Shown in pieces: positions 10,647-19,423 of a stretch of 64,000 nucleotides of DNA (its first letter is position 1; each line of letters begins with the position of its first letter). The stretch covers positions 1,860,001-1,924,000 of the forward strand of contig NZ_CP088252.1 in NCBI RefSeq assembly GCF_021117385.1, read 5' to 3'. Both the position numbers and the translations under genes were made by a program. The DNA comes from Frateuria soli. Its GTDB lineage: Bacteria > Pseudomonadota > Gammaproteobacteria > Xanthomonadales > Rhodanobacteraceae. Under the pieces are notes generated by a model. It saw only the letters and a program-made list of their open reading frames with translations. It searched no databases and had not been told where the DNA came from.

Positions 10647-11012
10647 ATGGCACGAATCCTGATCGTCGACGACTCCCCGTCGCAGTTGCTGGGCCTCAAG
10701 CGCATCGTCGAAAAGCTCGGTCATGAATCGCTGACCGCCGAGGATGGTGCCGCGGGAGTCGAGGCGGCCAAGCGCGAGCGCCCCGACCTGATCCTGATGG
10801 ACGTGGTCATGCCCAACCTCAACGGTTTCCAGGCGACCCGCATCATCAGCAAGGACCCCGATACGGCGCACATCCCGGTGGTGCTGGTCACCACCAAGGA
10901 CCAGGAAACCGATCGTGTGTGGGGCATGCGCCAGGGCGCCAAGGCCTACGTGACCAAGCCGATCAAGGAAGACGAACTGGTCGCCACCATCAAGCCGCTG
11001 CTGCCGGCCTGA
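10647..11012 (+). CDS. pilH: Twitching-motility response regulator PilH
   Basis: A 121-residue single receiver domain with no output domain. The phospho-acceptor is Asp52 in LMDVVMPNLNG; the acidic pair is in ILIVDDSPS; the Thr and Lys are in VTTKDQETDRVWG and YVTKPI. Length and the TTKDQETD-VWG-RQGA stretch closely match PilH of the Pil-Chp chemosensory system, which controls type IV pilus extension and retraction. Here it stands alone, without pilG, pilI, pilJ or chpA beside it. Start ATG at 10647. A repeat-filled gap follows. Confidence 0.82.
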   Translation: MARILIVDDSPSQLLGLKRIVEKLGHESLTAEDGAAGVEAAKRERPDLILMDVVMPNLNGFQATRIISKDPDTAHIPVVLVTTKDQETDRVWGMRQGAKAYVTKPIKEDELVATIKPLLPA

Positions 11013-11356
11013 CGTTTTCTTTCGCCCTTCGCGTTCCGCGCAGGGATGCCGCCATCGCGCCAATGCGTCATGGCCTGGCTTCGAGGACAGCAAGCGGGCT
11101 CCCCGCAAGAGCCCCCCTCACCCCAGCCCTCTCCCCGGAGGGGAGAGGGAGCGGGCCGGCGCACGTCGGAACGCTCCGAAAGCCCCGCCCGCCTTGGAGC
11201 CCTCTCCCTGGAGGGGAGAGGGAGCGGGCCCGGCGCACGTCGGGACGCTCCGGAAGGCCGCCTGCCTTGAAGCCCTTCCCCTCCGGGGAGAGGGTTGGGT
11301 GAGGGGCCGGGGCTCGCCACCATCTTCCGCCCCGTTGCGCCTCCGGCAACAAGATC
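11013..11356. other. Intergenic region, 344 bp, filled by repeats
   Basis: This lies between the convergent pilH and cbpA genes. No coding sequence is credible. Most of it is the compound repeat at 11115-11307, and no separate T-rich terminator is obvious, so the repeat hairpins may end transcription from both sides. Confidence 0.7.
11115..11307. repeat. Compound repeat: two 73-bp direct copies between inverted ends
   Basis: The left end (CCCCTCACCCCAGCCCTCTC, 11116-11135) and right end (GAGAGGGTTGGGTGAGGGG, 11288-11306) are inverted versions of each other. Between them are two direct units of about 72-73 bp (11128-11199 and 11200-11272), each opening with a hairpin of CCCTCTCC / GGAGAGGG and continuing with a GCGCACGTCG-ACGCTCCG core. 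A third unit is partial and merges into the right end. Confidence 0.8.
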
Positions 11357-12253
11357 TCAAGCGCGCGGGTCGTACCCCATGAACTGCTTGCCAAGCGCCT
11401 CGTAGGCCTCGCGCTGGGCATCGCTCTCGGCGGCCGGGGCGCGAATGGACAGCTCCACCAGCTGATCTCCGGCCGGGTTTCCCGGCATGCCGCGCCCTTT
11501 CAGCCGCAGCTTGCGGCCGGACTGGGAGCCGGCCGGGATGCGCAGGTCAACCGCGCCGGCAAGCGTCGGCACGGGCACGGTAGCGCCCAGGGCCGCTTCC
11601 CACGGCGCCAGCGGCAGCACGTGCAGTACGTTGCGGCCTTCCAGCTTGAACCGCGGATCGTCGCGGATTGCCACTTCCAGCATCAGGTCGCCGCTCGGCC
11701 CGCCGGCCGCGCCTGGCTGGCCCTGGCCACCCAGGCGGATCACCTGGCCTGGCAGGATGCCCGCGGGGATCTTCACTTCAAGCACCCGCTCGCCGCTACC
11801 GTCCTGCAGGGCCAGGCGCGTACGCCCGCCGTCGAAGGCGGTCTGCAGGTCGATCTGTACCTGCGCCTGCACGTCGCGGCCCTTGCGCGGGCGCGACTGA
11901 CCGCGTGCGCCGCCGGCGGCCCGTCCGAACAGGCTCTCGAAGAAATCGCTGAAATCCCCGTCGCCGGCTCCGCCAAAGTCGAATCCGCCGCCCTGCCCCC
12001 AGCCCGGCGGCGGACGGAACTGCTCGCCGCCGCGATAGCCGCCGGCGCGCAGCTGGTCGTAAGTGCGACGCTTTTCCGGATCGCGCAGCGCCTCGTTGGC
12101 TTCGTTGATCGCCTTGAAGCGCTCCTCGGCGCCAGGTTCCTTGTTCTTGTCCGGGTGGTATTGCCGCGCCAGCTTGCGGTACGCCGATTTGATCTCGGCC
12201 TCGCTGGCATCGGGCTTCACCCCGAGGATGTCGTAATAGTCTTTGAATTCCAC
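11357..12253 (-). CDS. cbpA: DnaJ-like co-chaperone CbpA
   Basis: A 298-residue class II J-protein. The J domain (residues 5-70) has the HPD motif in RQYHPDKNK, needed to stimulate DnaK. A Gly/Phe-rich linker (about 73-115) follows, then two beta-rich substrate-binding domains, without the DnaJ zinc-finger cysteines. This is the architecture of curved-DNA-binding protein A. It lies 88 bases downstream of the Hsp20 gene on the same strand; a holdase next to a DnaK co-chaperone suggests a heat-shock pair. The two share the candidate sigma32 promoter at 12907-12933. Confidence 0.9.
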   Translation of the reverse strand: MEFKDYYDILGVKPDASEAEIKSAYRKLARQYHPDKNKEPGAEERFKAINEANEALRDPEKRRTYDQLRAGGYRGGEQFRPPPGWGQGGGFDFGGAGDGDFSDFFESLFGRAAGGARGQSRPRKGRDVQAQVQIDLQTAFDGGRTRLALQDGSGERVLEVKIPAGILPGQVIRLGGQGQPGAAGGPSGDLMLEVAIRDDPRFKLEGRNVLHVLPLAPWEAALGATVPVPTLAGAVDLRIPAGSQSGRKLRLKGRGMPGNPAGDQLVELSIRAPAAESDAQREAYEALGKQFMGYDPRA

Positions 12254-12341
12254 TGGCCTTCCTCGGCAAGACTGCGCAGGCAGGCGACCCGCCGCGGATG
12301 CAATCCGCGAGGGGCCGCCCGGAACACGCTAGAGCATCGGC

Positions 12342-12857
12342 TCAGTGGTTGATGGACGTGCTGCCGCCGCTGGTGGATCCGGTGCCGGAACCGCCGCTGC
12401 TGCTGCCGTGATCGGTGGAGATCGAGATCCGTCGCGGCGTGGTTTCCGCGCGCTTGGGAATGTTGATCTCGAGCACGCCATGCCGGCCGACCGCGGTGAT
12501 GCCTTCCGGATCGGCGCTGTCCGGCAGCGCGAAGCGGCGGTGGAAGGTACCGTGCGCCCGCTCGATGCGGGTGAAGCGCCCGGTCTGTTCCTGGTTCTGC
12601 ACGCTGCGCTCGCCCTTGATGGTGAGGATGCCCTTCTCCATGCTCACCTCGATGTTCGCCGGGTCCACACCGGGGACGTCGACGAAGATCACGAAGCGGC
12701 GGTCCTCTTCCTTGATGTCCACGCGTGGCGCCCACTGGCTGGTCACCACGTTGGACGGGTCGGCCTCCTCCTGCTGGAAGAAGCGGTCGAAGGCGTGGCG
12801 GATCTCCTCGGGAAACGCGCTGGCTGCGTTCCACATCGGGTTGCGGTTCGAACTCAT
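12342..12857 (-). CDS. Small heat-shock protein, Hsp20 family
   Basis: A 171-residue alpha-crystallin-type holdase that keeps unfolding proteins soluble for DnaK/DnaJ. The alpha-crystallin domain (about residues 43-138) shows FVDVPGVDPANIEVSMEKGIL and GVLEINIPKRAE, with a C-terminal I-x-I motif in RISIST that docks neighbouring dimers. A 21-residue Gly/Ser-rich tail follows. The ATG at 12857 is preceded by a good GGAGGAA. Long in-frame readings further upstream cross the divergent peroxiredoxin gene and are not credible. Confidence 0.9.
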   Translation of the reverse strand: MSSNRNPMWNAASAFPEEIRHAFDRFFQQEEADPSNVVTSQWAPRVDIKEEDRRFVIFVDVPGVDPANIEVSMEKGILTIKGERSVQNQEQTGRFTRIERAHGTFHRRFALPDSADPEGITAVGRHGVLEINIPKRAETTPRRISISTDHGSSSGGSGTGSTSGGSTSINH

Positions 12858-12906
12858 GGGCTTGGTTCCTCCGGAAAGGGTCACGGCAGGTGCCGCTTGC
12901 CTCCAA

Positions 12907-12933
12907 AGTAGGTGCGGGCGCCGCCGATTCAAG
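12907..12933 (-). promoter_or_regulatory. Candidate sigma32 promoter for hsp20-cbpA
   Basis: On the minus strand CTTGAA (12933-12928) is followed, after 13 bases, by CACCTACT (12914-12907). The -35 and the spacing match the heat-shock consensus; the -10 matches only in part (consensus CCCCATNT). The match is supported mainly by the chaperone function of the downstream genes. Confidence 0.45.
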
Positions 12934-12989
12934 GCGACAGCAGCTGCGGCCGGGATTACGATGCTGGCCCCTCCCCGTGGACCGAACCC

Positions 12990-13499
12990 ATGACCATCCA
13001 GATCGGCCAGCCATTGCCGGACCTCGAAGTCACCGTGATCGAGGACGGCGCCCCGGCCCGGCGCATGCCCACCGCCAGCCTGCTCGGCCACGGCCGGATG
13101 GTGCTGTTCGCCGTGCCCGGCGCCTTCACGCCGACCTGCTCGGATCATCACCTGCCCGGTTACGTACAGCACTTCCAGGCGTTCCGCGAGCTTGGGGTCG
13201 GCGTGGTCGGCATGGCGGTGAACGACGCGTACGTGATGCAGGCGTGGGCAGCCATGCAGCAGGTGCCGCCCGGTCTCAAGCTGCTGGCCGACGGAAACGG
13301 AAGCTTCACGCGCGCGCTGGGCCTGGAATTCGACGGCACCGCCTATGGCATGGGCCTGCGTGCACGCCGTTTCGCGCTGTATGCCGAAGACGGGGTGGTG
13401 CGCCAGTTGCACGTGGAAGCGCCCGGGGAGTTCCGGGTGTCGACCGCCGAGGCGATGCTGCAGGCGATCAAGGCGCCGGAAGCCAGTACGACCGGTTGA
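12990..13499 (+). CDS. 1-Cys peroxiredoxin (Prx5/AhpC-TSA family)
   Basis: A 169-residue thiol peroxidase. The peroxidatic Cys50 lies in PGAFTPTCSDHHLPGY, the Prx5-type active site (PxxxTxxC). It is the only cysteine in the protein, so turnover must use an external thiol such as glutathione/glutaredoxin or thioredoxin. It would reduce hydrogen or alkyl peroxides in the cytosol. The ATG at 12990 gives the normal family N-terminus (GQPLPDLEV). It is divergent from hsp20 across a 132-bp gap and is followed by a DoxX-family gene, which may be co-transcribed. Confidence 0.88.
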   Translation: MTIQIGQPLPDLEVTVIEDGAPARRMPTASLLGHGRMVLFAVPGAFTPTCSDHHLPGYVQHFQAFRELGVGVVGMAVNDAYVMQAWAAMQQVPPGLKLLADGNGSFTRALGLEFDGTAYGMGLRARRFALYAEDGVVRQLHVEAPGEFRVSTAEAMLQAIKAPEASTTG

Positions 13500-13608
13500 C
13501 ACAGGTGCGCTCACGCCGCCCGGTGCAGCGGCCCGAGGAGTTACGATCCGCCCGCAGGTACGCAACACCCGCCAGTCCAGGCCACTCGATCGCCAAAGGA
13601 GCGCTGCC

Positions 13609-14022
13609 ATGCGGTACGTACTTTTCGACAAGATCAGCAACGAGGTCATCCTGCTTGCCCGGATCCTCCTGGTCGTCCTGTTCCTGCTGTTCGGCTGGAG
13701 CAAGCTGACCGACTTTTCGGGCACGGTCGGCTACATGGCCAGCCAGGGCCTGCCGGTGCCCACGCTGGCGGCGGCCGTGGTCGTGCTCATGGAGTTCTTC
13801 GTCGGCCTGGCGATCGTGCTCGGCTTCTGCACGCGACCGCTTGCCTTGCTGCTTGCCCTGTATACGCTCGGTACGGCGCTGATCGGGCACCACTACTGGA
13901 GCATGGACGGCGCCGAGCGCATGGCCAACATGATCAACTTCTACAAGAACGTCTCGATCATCGGTGGCCTGCTGTTGCTGTGCGTGACCGGACCGGGAAG
14001 GTATTCGATCGACCGGCGCTAG
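13609..14022 (+). CDS. DoxX-family inner-membrane protein
   Basis: A 137-residue protein with four predicted membrane helices (about residues 14-32, 52-75, 80-98 and 111-128). The DoxX/YphA fold is recognised by LLARILLVVLFLLFGWSKL near the N-terminus and FCTRPLALLLALYTLGTAL. Relatives are linked to thiosulfate:quinone oxidoreductases or to redox and antioxidant complexes, but most have no proven function. The ATG at 13609 follows AAAGGA (13595-13600). Its position 109 bases after a peroxiredoxin gene hints at a redox-stress role. It is convergent with gyrA across a bidirectional terminator. Confidence 0.8.
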   Translation: MRYVLFDKISNEVILLARILLVVLFLLFGWSKLTDFSGTVGYMASQGLPVPTLAAAVVVLMEFFVGLAIVLGFCTRPLALLLALYTLGTALIGHHYWSMDGAERMANMINFYKNVSIIGGLLLLCVTGPGRYSIDRR

Positions 14023-14048
14023 CCGGAGGGCCGGCCCGCCGAAACAAG

Positions 14049-14078
14049 AAAAAAGCCCCGGCGGACCGGGGCTTTTTT
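14049..14078. terminator. Bidirectional terminator between doxX and gyrA
   Basis: A perfect stem GCCCCGG / CCGGGGC with a CGGA tetraloop is flanked by six A on the left and six T on the right. It therefore works on both strands between the convergent genes. Confidence 0.92.
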
Positions 14079-14082
14079 ATCG

Positions 14083-16686
14083 TCAGGCTTCTTCCGCTCC
14101 GTCCACGGGGGCCGGACCTTCCGGCGCGCCGTCCTCCGCCGGTTCGGCATCCTCGCCGTTGTTTTCCTCGGCATCCAGCCGCACCACGCTGACCAGGTTC
14201 TCGTCGGCCGGCAGGCGGATCAGGGTGACGCCCTGGGTATTGCGGCCCAGCTGCGAGATTCCCCCGACGCGGGTGCGCACCAGCGTGCCCTGGTTGGAGA
14301 TCAGCATGAGCTCGTGGTCCTCGGTGACCTGCACCGCCGCGACCAGCGCGCCATTGCGCTCGGAACACTGGATGCCGATCACGCCCTGGGTGCCGCGGCC
14401 CTTCTTGGTGAACTCCTCCAGCGGCGTGCGCTTGCCGTAGCCACGCTCGGTCGCGGTAAGGATGTCACCCTCGGCCGCCACGATCAGCGAGACCACCTCG
14501 GCACCTTCGGCCAGGCGCATGCCACGCACGCCGGTGGCCGTGCGTCCCATGGAGCGGACGGTGTTCTCGTCGAAGCGGTTGACCTTGCCGTTGGATGCGA
14601 ACAGCAGGATGTCGCTGTTGCCGTTGGTGATCGCCACGTTGACCAGCGCATCGCCCTCGTCCAGGTTGATCGCGATCTTGCCGCGCTGCAGCTGGAAGGC
14701 GAACTCGGTCAGCGGCGTCTTCTTGACCGTACCGCTCCTGGTCGCGAAGAAGACATAGCAATCCGGGCTGTACTCGCGAATCGGCAGCACCGCCTGCACC
14801 TTCTCGCCTTCGCCCAGCGGCAGCAGGTTGACGATCGGCTTGCCGCGCGCGCCGGGGCCTGCCTCGGGCATCTGGTAGACCTTGAGCCAGTAGACGCGGC
14901 CGGTACTGGTGAAGGTGAGCAGGGTGTCATGGGTGTTGACCACCCACAGCTGCTCGACGAAATCCTCGTCCTTGAGCGCCGAGGCCGAACGCCCCTTGCC
15001 GCCGCGTTTCTGCGAGCGGTAGGTGCTGGCCGGCTGCCGCTTGACGTAGCCGGTGTGCGACAGCGTGACGACCATGTCCTCCGGCGCGATCAGGTCGAGG
15101 ACGTTCAGGTCTTCCTGCGAGTGCTGGATCTCGGTGCGGCGCGCGTCGCCGTATTCGGCCTTGATCGCCTCCAGCTCTTCGCGGATCACCTTCAGCAGCA
15201 CCTCGGGGTTCTCGAGGATCTCGATCAGGCCGCGGATGGTCTCCAGGATCTGCCGGTATTCGTCGGACAGCTTTTCCTGCTCCAGGCCGGTCAGGCGGTG
15301 CAGGCGCATGGCCAGGATTTCCTGCGCCTGCACCTCGGAGAGCTGGTAACCGTCGCCCTTGAGGCCATCGCGCGGGTCCATGTCCTCCGGCCGCGAGGCC
15401 TCCGCACCGGCGGCAGCCAGCAAGGTACCGACCATGCCTGGCTGCCACTTGCGCGCCAGCATGCGCTCGCGCGCCTCGGCGGGAGAGGCCGAGCTGCGGA
15501 TCAGCTCGATCATCTCTTCGATGTTGGCCAGCGCGACGGTCAGGCCTTCCAGGATGTGGGCGCGGGCGCGCGCCTTGCGCAGTTCGAAGATGGTGCGGCG
15601 GGTCACCACCTCGCGGCGGTGGCGGATGAACGCCTCGAGGATTTCCTTGAGATTGAGCAACCGCGGCTGGCCGTCCAGCAGCGCGACCATGTTGATGCCG
15701 AAGGTCACCTGCAACTGCGTCTGCAGGAACAGGTTGTTGAGCACCACGTCGGCCATCGCGTCGCGACGCACTTCGATCACGACGCGCATGCCGTCCTTGT
15801 CGGACTCGTCGCGCAGCTCGCTGATGCCCTCGAGCTTCTTCTCCTTGACCAGCTCGGCGATCTTCTCGATCAGCCGCGCCTTGTTCACCTGGTAGGGCAG
15901 CTCGTGGACCAGGATCGTCTCGCGGCCGTTGGCCTCGGTCTCGATCTCGGTACGCGCGCGCACCAGGATGCGGCCGCGGCCGGTGCGGTAGGCCTCGACG
16001 ATACCGGCGGCGCCGTTGATGATGCCGGCGGTCGGGAAGTCCGGACCGGGGATGTACTGCATCAGCTCGTCGACCGACAGCGACGGTTCGTCGATCAGCG
16101 CGATGGTGCCGGCGATCACCTCGTTGAGGTTGTGCGGCGGCACGTTGGTGGCCATGCCGACCGCGATGCCCGCCGAGCCGTTGATCAGCAGGTTCGGCAC
16201 GCGGGTGGGCAGCACCAGCGGCTCGCTCTCGCTCTCGTCGTAGTTCGGCCCGAAGTCGACCGTTTCCTTGTCGATGTCGGCGAGCAGTTCGTGGGTGAGG
16301 CGCGACATGCGCACCTCGGTGTATCGCATCGCCGCCGCGTTGTCGCCGTCGACCGAACCGAAGTTGCCCTGGCCGTCGACCAGCATGTAGCGCAGCGAGA
16401 ACGGCTGGGCCATGCGCACGATGGCGTCGTACACCGACGCGTCGCCGTGCGGGTGGTATTTACCGATCACGTCACCGACCACGCGGGCCGATTTCTTGTA
16501 GGGCTTGTTCCAGGCGTTGCCCAGTTCGTTCATCGCGAACAGCACGCGGCGATGCACGGGCTTGAGGCCGTCGCGTACATCCGGAAGGGCGCGTCCCACG
16601 ATCACGCTCATCGCGTAATCGAGGTAGCTCTGGCGCATCTCGTCTTCGATGTTGACGCGGATGACTTCTTTGGCGAGTTCTGCCAT
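14083..16686 (-). CDS. gyrA: DNA gyrase subunit A
   Basis: An 867-residue type IIA topoisomerase subunit that breaks and rejoins DNA, giving negative supercoils with GyrB. The breakage-reunion domain is N-terminal; the catalytic Tyr falls in the usual region near residue 122 (AAAMRYTE). The C-terminal beta-pinwheel carries the GyrA box as QKRGGKG, and the end is an acidic tail. In the quinolone region ([15 protein letters not shown]) numbering equals E. coli, with Ala83, Ser84 and Asp87; Ser83 of E. coli is replaced. I start at the ATG at 16686 ([16 protein letters not shown]); the in-frame extension to 16773 would cover the leader hairpin. Confidence 0.96.
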   Translation of the reverse strand: MAELAKEVIRVNIEDEMRQSYLDYAMSVIVGRALPDVRDGLKPVHRRVLFAMNELGNAWNKPYKKSARVVGDVIGKYHPHGDASVYDAIVRMAQPFSLRYMLVDGQGNFGSVDGDNAAAMRYTEVRMSRLTHELLADIDKETVDFGPNYDESESEPLVLPTRVPNLLINGSAGIAVGMATNVPPHNLNEVIAGTIALIDEPSLSVDELMQYIPGPDFPTAGIINGAAGIVEAYRTGRGRILVRARTEIETEANGRETILVHELPYQVNKARLIEKIAELVKEKKLEGISELRDESDKDGMRVVIEVRRDAMADVVLNNLFLQTQLQVTFGINMVALLDGQPRLLNLKEILEAFIRHRREVVTRRTIFELRKARARAHILEGLTVALANIEEMIELIRSSASPAEARERMLARKWQPGMVGTLLAAAGAEASRPEDMDPRDGLKGDGYQLSEVQAQEILAMRLHRLTGLEQEKLSDEYRQILETIRGLIEILENPEVLLKVIREELEAIKAEYGDARRTEIQHSQEDLNVLDLIAPEDMVVTLSHTGYVKRQPASTYRSQKRGGKGRSASALKDEDFVEQLWVVNTHDTLLTFTSTGRVYWLKVYQMPEAGPGARGKPIVNLLPLGEGEKVQAVLPIREYSPDCYVFFATRSGTVKKTPLTEFAFQLQRGKIAINLDEGDALVNVAITNGNSDILLFASNGKVNRFDENTVRSMGRTATGVRGMRLAEGAEVVSLIVAAEGDILTATERGYGKRTPLEEFTKKGRGTQGVIGIQCSERNGALVAAVQVTEDHELMLISNQGTLVRTRVGGISQLGRNTQGVTLIRLPADENLVSVVRLDAEENNGEDAEPAEDGAPEGPAPVDGAEEA

Positions 16687-16719
16687 CAATCGGCTTCCCA
16701 GTGGCTTCCGTGGAACCAG

Positions 16720-16764
16720 AAAAAGGCCGCGCAACGGACGCTGCATGCGCGCGCTTGCGCGGCC
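16720..16764 (-). terminator. Terminator-like hairpin in the gyrA leader
   Basis: On the minus strand a 10-bp perfect stem (GGCCGCGCAA / TTGCGCGGCC, 16764-16755 with 16734-16725) is followed directly by five T (16724-16720). It lies between the likely gyrA start of transcription (about 16774) and the ATG at 16686. It may be an attenuator, or the end of mtnA-gtrA transcription placed inside the leader. Confidence 0.6.
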
Positions 16765-16773
16765 CTCAAGCAA

Positions 16774-16792
16774 TCGTGAAATTGTATCACGA
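16774..16792 (-). promoter_or_regulatory. gyrA extended -10 promoter with overlapping inverted repeat
   Basis: On the minus strand TGATACAAT gives an extended -10 (TACAAT, 16786-16781). No good -35 is present. The perfect inverted repeat TCGTGA-N7-TCACGA (16774-16779, 16787-16792) is centred on the -10, as expected of a repressor site. Confidence 0.55.
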
Positions 16793-16835
16793 ATGCGTCG
16801 GGAAGACCCTTATTTTCACCTTTGAAATCAGCCAC

Positions 16836-17246
16836 TTAAAGATCGGTTTTTGGCTGTCGGAAAAGCACGCCCCGCGCTGTCGAAAAATTGACCAGCGCGG
16901 CCGCCGCCGATCCTGCCGCGGCAGCCAGCGCCGGCCAGCGCATGAGTTGCTCGAAGGACAGCAGCAGGGCCGCGTAGACGGCGTAGTTCACGCATGCGCC
17001 GAGGCCCATCAGCGCCATCCAGTGCAGCCACTCGGCCGCCGGTGAGCAACCGCTCGCCCGGTGGGCGAAGGTGTGCCGGCGATTCCAGGCCCAGGTCATC
17101 GTGGCGGCCAGCAAAAAGGAAAGCACGCGCGCCAGGTATGGATTCCAGTCGCCCCAGCCGACCAGCGCCTGCACGGTGGCGGCGTCCACCACCAGGCCGA
17201 GCATGCCGCCGATGGCGAACAGGCCGGCCTCATGGCGCAGCCTCAT
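16836..17246 (-). CDS. GtrA-like membrane protein
   Basis: A 136-residue protein with four predicted membrane helices, matching the GtrA/DPMS family (PF04138). The family signature is seen in the N-terminal helix ([13 protein letters not shown]), in the conserved [21 protein letters not shown] and in the last helix. Members are thought to flip polyprenyl-linked sugars or to assist sugar transfer to the cell surface; the substrate is unknown here. Its ATG overlaps the mtnA stop (ATGA at 17246-17243), so translation is probably coupled to that unrelated enzyme. gyrA follows downstream. Confidence 0.82.
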   Translation of the reverse strand: MRLRHEAGLFAIGGMLGLVVDAATVQALVGWGDWNPYLARVLSFLLAATMTWAWNRRHTFAHRASGCSPAAEWLHWMALMGLGACVNYAVYAALLLSFEQLMRWPALAAAAGSAAAALVNFSTARGVLFRQPKTDL

Positions 17247-18271
17247 CGGCCGAACATCGCCTGCATGGCCATCGTGTCGGGGTGCTCGATCACCCCGCGC
17301 TCGGTGACGATCGCATCGATCAGCGCCGCGGGCGTGACGTCGAACACCGGGTTCCAGGCCTGTGCGCCCTCGACCACCGTGCGGCGCCCGCCGGTGGCGA
17401 GCAGTTCGTCAGCGTGGCGCAGTTCGATCTCGATGGCCTCGCCGTCGGGCGTGGCCATGTCGACCGTCGAGGACGGCGCAACCACCATGAACTTCACCCC
17501 GTGGTGGCGCGCGGCGATGGCGAGCTGGTAGGTGCCGATCTTGTTGGCGGTGTCGCCGTTGGCGGCAATGCGGTCGGCGCCGACGATCACCCACTGCACC
17601 TTGCCCGAACGCATCAGGTGGGCCGCTGCGGAGTCGGCGATCAGGTGCGCGGGGATATTGTCTCGCACCAGTTCGTACATGGTCAGGCGCGCCCCCTGCT
17701 GCCAGGGGCGCGTTTCGCCCGCGAACACCTCGTCGATGCGCCCGCTTGTGACGCCCGCGCGGATCACGCCCAGCGCGGTTCCATAGCCGGCGGTGGCCAG
17801 CGAGCCGGTGTTGCAATGGGTGAGCACGCCCGAGCCCGGCGCAATCAGCGCCGCGCCCAGCTCGCCCATGTGGCGGTTGGCGGCCAGGTCCTCATCCTGG
17901 ATGCTCTTCGCTTCGCGTTCCAGCTCGGCGGCATCCATGCCGGCAGCGATGCGTGCCTTCATGCGATCCAGTGCCCACATCAGGTTGACCGCGGTCGGGC
18001 GCGCAGCGCGGAGCGTGGCCAGGGCCTCGTCCAGCGGCGCGCCCTGCTGCGCCGCCAGCACCACGCCCCAGGCGGCGGCGATGCCGATGGCGGGAGCCCC
18101 GCGCACGGCCAGGTCGCGGATTGCCTGGGTCACCTGGCCGGCGTCACGGCATTCGATCCAGCGCTCCTCGGCCGGCAGCAGGCGCTGGTCGAGCAGGCAC
18201 AGGCGGTCGCCGCGCCACTGCACGGCGCGGATGGTGTCGTGCTCGCGGAGGGATTGCGTGGAGGTGTTCAT
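17243..18271 (-). CDS. mtnA: S-methyl-5-thioribose-1-phosphate isomerase
   Basis: A 342-residue enzyme of the methionine salvage pathway that converts methylthioribose-1-phosphate to methylthioribulose-1-phosphate. Family motifs are [14 protein letters not shown], the catalytic Cys region [19 protein letters not shown] and the catalytic Asp in [21 protein letters not shown]. The eIF2B-like fold and length fit the MtnA group. No other salvage gene is nearby in the window. First gene of a probable mtnA-gtrA pair, 73 bases downstream of phaC, which is on the same strand. Confidence 0.93.
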   Translation of the reverse strand: MNTSTQSLREHDTIRAVQWRGDRLCLLDQRLLPAEERWIECRDAGQVTQAIRDLAVRGAPAIGIAAAWGVVLAAQQGAPLDEALATLRAARPTAVNLMWALDRMKARIAAGMDAAELEREAKSIQDEDLAANRHMGELGAALIAPGSGVLTHCNTGSLATAGYGTALGVIRAGVTSGRIDEVFAGETRPWQQGARLTMYELVRDNIPAHLIADSAAAHLMRSGKVQWVIVGADRIAANGDTANKIGTYQLAIAARHHGVKFMVVAPSSTVDMATPDGEAIEIELRHADELLATGGRRTVVEGAQAWNPVFDVTPAALIDAIVTERGVIEHPDTMAMQAMFGR

Positions 18272-18344
18272 GATCGGCGTGCGAAGCGAGGAAGGCGGAA
18301 AAGCCTAGCATGCGCATCGCCGCCTCCCCGCGGGAGCGCTGGCG

Positions 18345-19415
18345 TCAGGCGTCGTGTTCGCGCAGCCAGCGATGAATGGCCGGCGGTACCTCGCGCTGCG
18401 CGCGGCCGGATACGTAGATGCCGATGTGCCCGCCCTTGAAGGCGAGCTCGGTGTAGTCGTCACTGCCGATATGGTGGCCGAGCGCACGCGAGGCATCGGG
18501 CGGAACCAGGTGGTCCTGCTCGGCATATATGTTCAGGACCGGATGAGTAACCAGGGCCAGGTCCACCGGCTTGCCACCGATCGCGAGGCCGCCCTTGACC
18601 AGCTTGTTGGCCTGGAAGAACTCCTTGACGAACTCGCGGAATGCTTCGCCGGCCTGGTCGGGTGAGTCGAAGATCCAGCGCTCCATGCGCAGGAAGTTCT
18701 CCAGCTCGCGCGGGTTGTCCAGGATGTCGACCAGGTTCACGTACTTCTGCTGAAGCAGTCGCACCGGCTTGAGCGTCAGGTAGACCCAGTTCATCAACGC
18801 GGCCGGGACGTTGCCCAGGGTGTCGACGAACAGGTCCACGTCGATGTCGCGCGCCCAGTGCGAGAGCATGTTGTCCGGCGTGTGGTAGTCCACCGGCGTG
18901 ACCATGGTGATGAGGTTGCGCACCTTGGCCGGGTGCAGGGCCGCGTAGCACAGCGAGAAGGCGCCGCCCTGGCAGATGCCGAGCAGGTCGATGGCCTCGA
19001 TGCCTGCCTGGGCACGCACGGCATCGACGCAGCGGTCGAGGTAGCCCTCGATGTAGTCCTCCAGGGTCAGCCAGCGATCGGCGCCGTCCGGGTAGCCCCA
19101 GTCGACCAGGTAGACGTCCTCGCCCTGTGCGAGCAGGTTGCGCACCAGCGAGCGGTCGCTCTGCAGGTCGGTCATCCAGACCGTGTTGACCAGGGCGTAG
19201 ACGATCAGCAATGGCGTCTTCGATGTCGGCCGACTCTCGCCGCGCATGCGCCAGAGCGTGAGCTTGTCCTCCCGATAGACCAGCTCGCGCGGGGTGTCGG
19301 CATAGGCCGGCTCGGCCGCGCCACGCAGGCTGGCCGCGCCCGCGGCAAGCCTGCGCTGGAAGGTGGTGATCTCTTCGAGGATCCGGGTGGGATCCAGCGG
19401 TCCTGGCGTCGGCAT
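18345..19415 (-). CDS. phaC: Class III poly(R)-hydroxyalkanoate synthase subunit PhaC
   Basis: A 356-residue catalytic subunit that polymerises (R)-3-hydroxyacyl-CoA into storage polyester on granules. The lipase-like box is GICQGG with nucleophile Cys148. The Asp is in YAEQDHLVPP and the His in FKGGHIGIYVSG. The short length (class I and II enzymes are about 560-600) and the adjacent phaE make it class III. The ATG at 19415 gives the family N-terminus and sits 8 bases after the phaE stop; longer in-frame readings overlap phaE. Subunits join as PhaEC, favouring short-chain monomers in known examples. No phaA, phaB or phaZ is visible here. Confidence 0.93.
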   Translation of the reverse strand: MPTPGPLDPTRILEEITTFQRRLAAGAASLRGAAEPAYADTPRELVYREDKLTLWRMRGESRPTSKTPLLIVYALVNTVWMTDLQSDRSLVRNLLAQGEDVYLVDWGYPDGADRWLTLEDYIEGYLDRCVDAVRAQAGIEAIDLLGICQGGAFSLCYAALHPAKVRNLITMVTPVDYHTPDNMLSHWARDIDVDLFVDTLGNVPAALMNWVYLTLKPVRLLQQKYVNLVDILDNPRELENFLRMERWIFDSPDQAGEAFREFVKEFFQANKLVKGGLAIGGKPVDLALVTHPVLNIYAEQDHLVPPDASRALGHHIGSDDYTELAFKGGHIGIYVSGRAQREVPPAIHRWLREHDA

Positions 19416-19423
19416 GGATGGTC

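Noticed and set aside
11128-11272. CRISPR-like direct repeats
   Set aside because: There are only two units of about 73 bp, contiguous, with no unique spacers and no cas genes.
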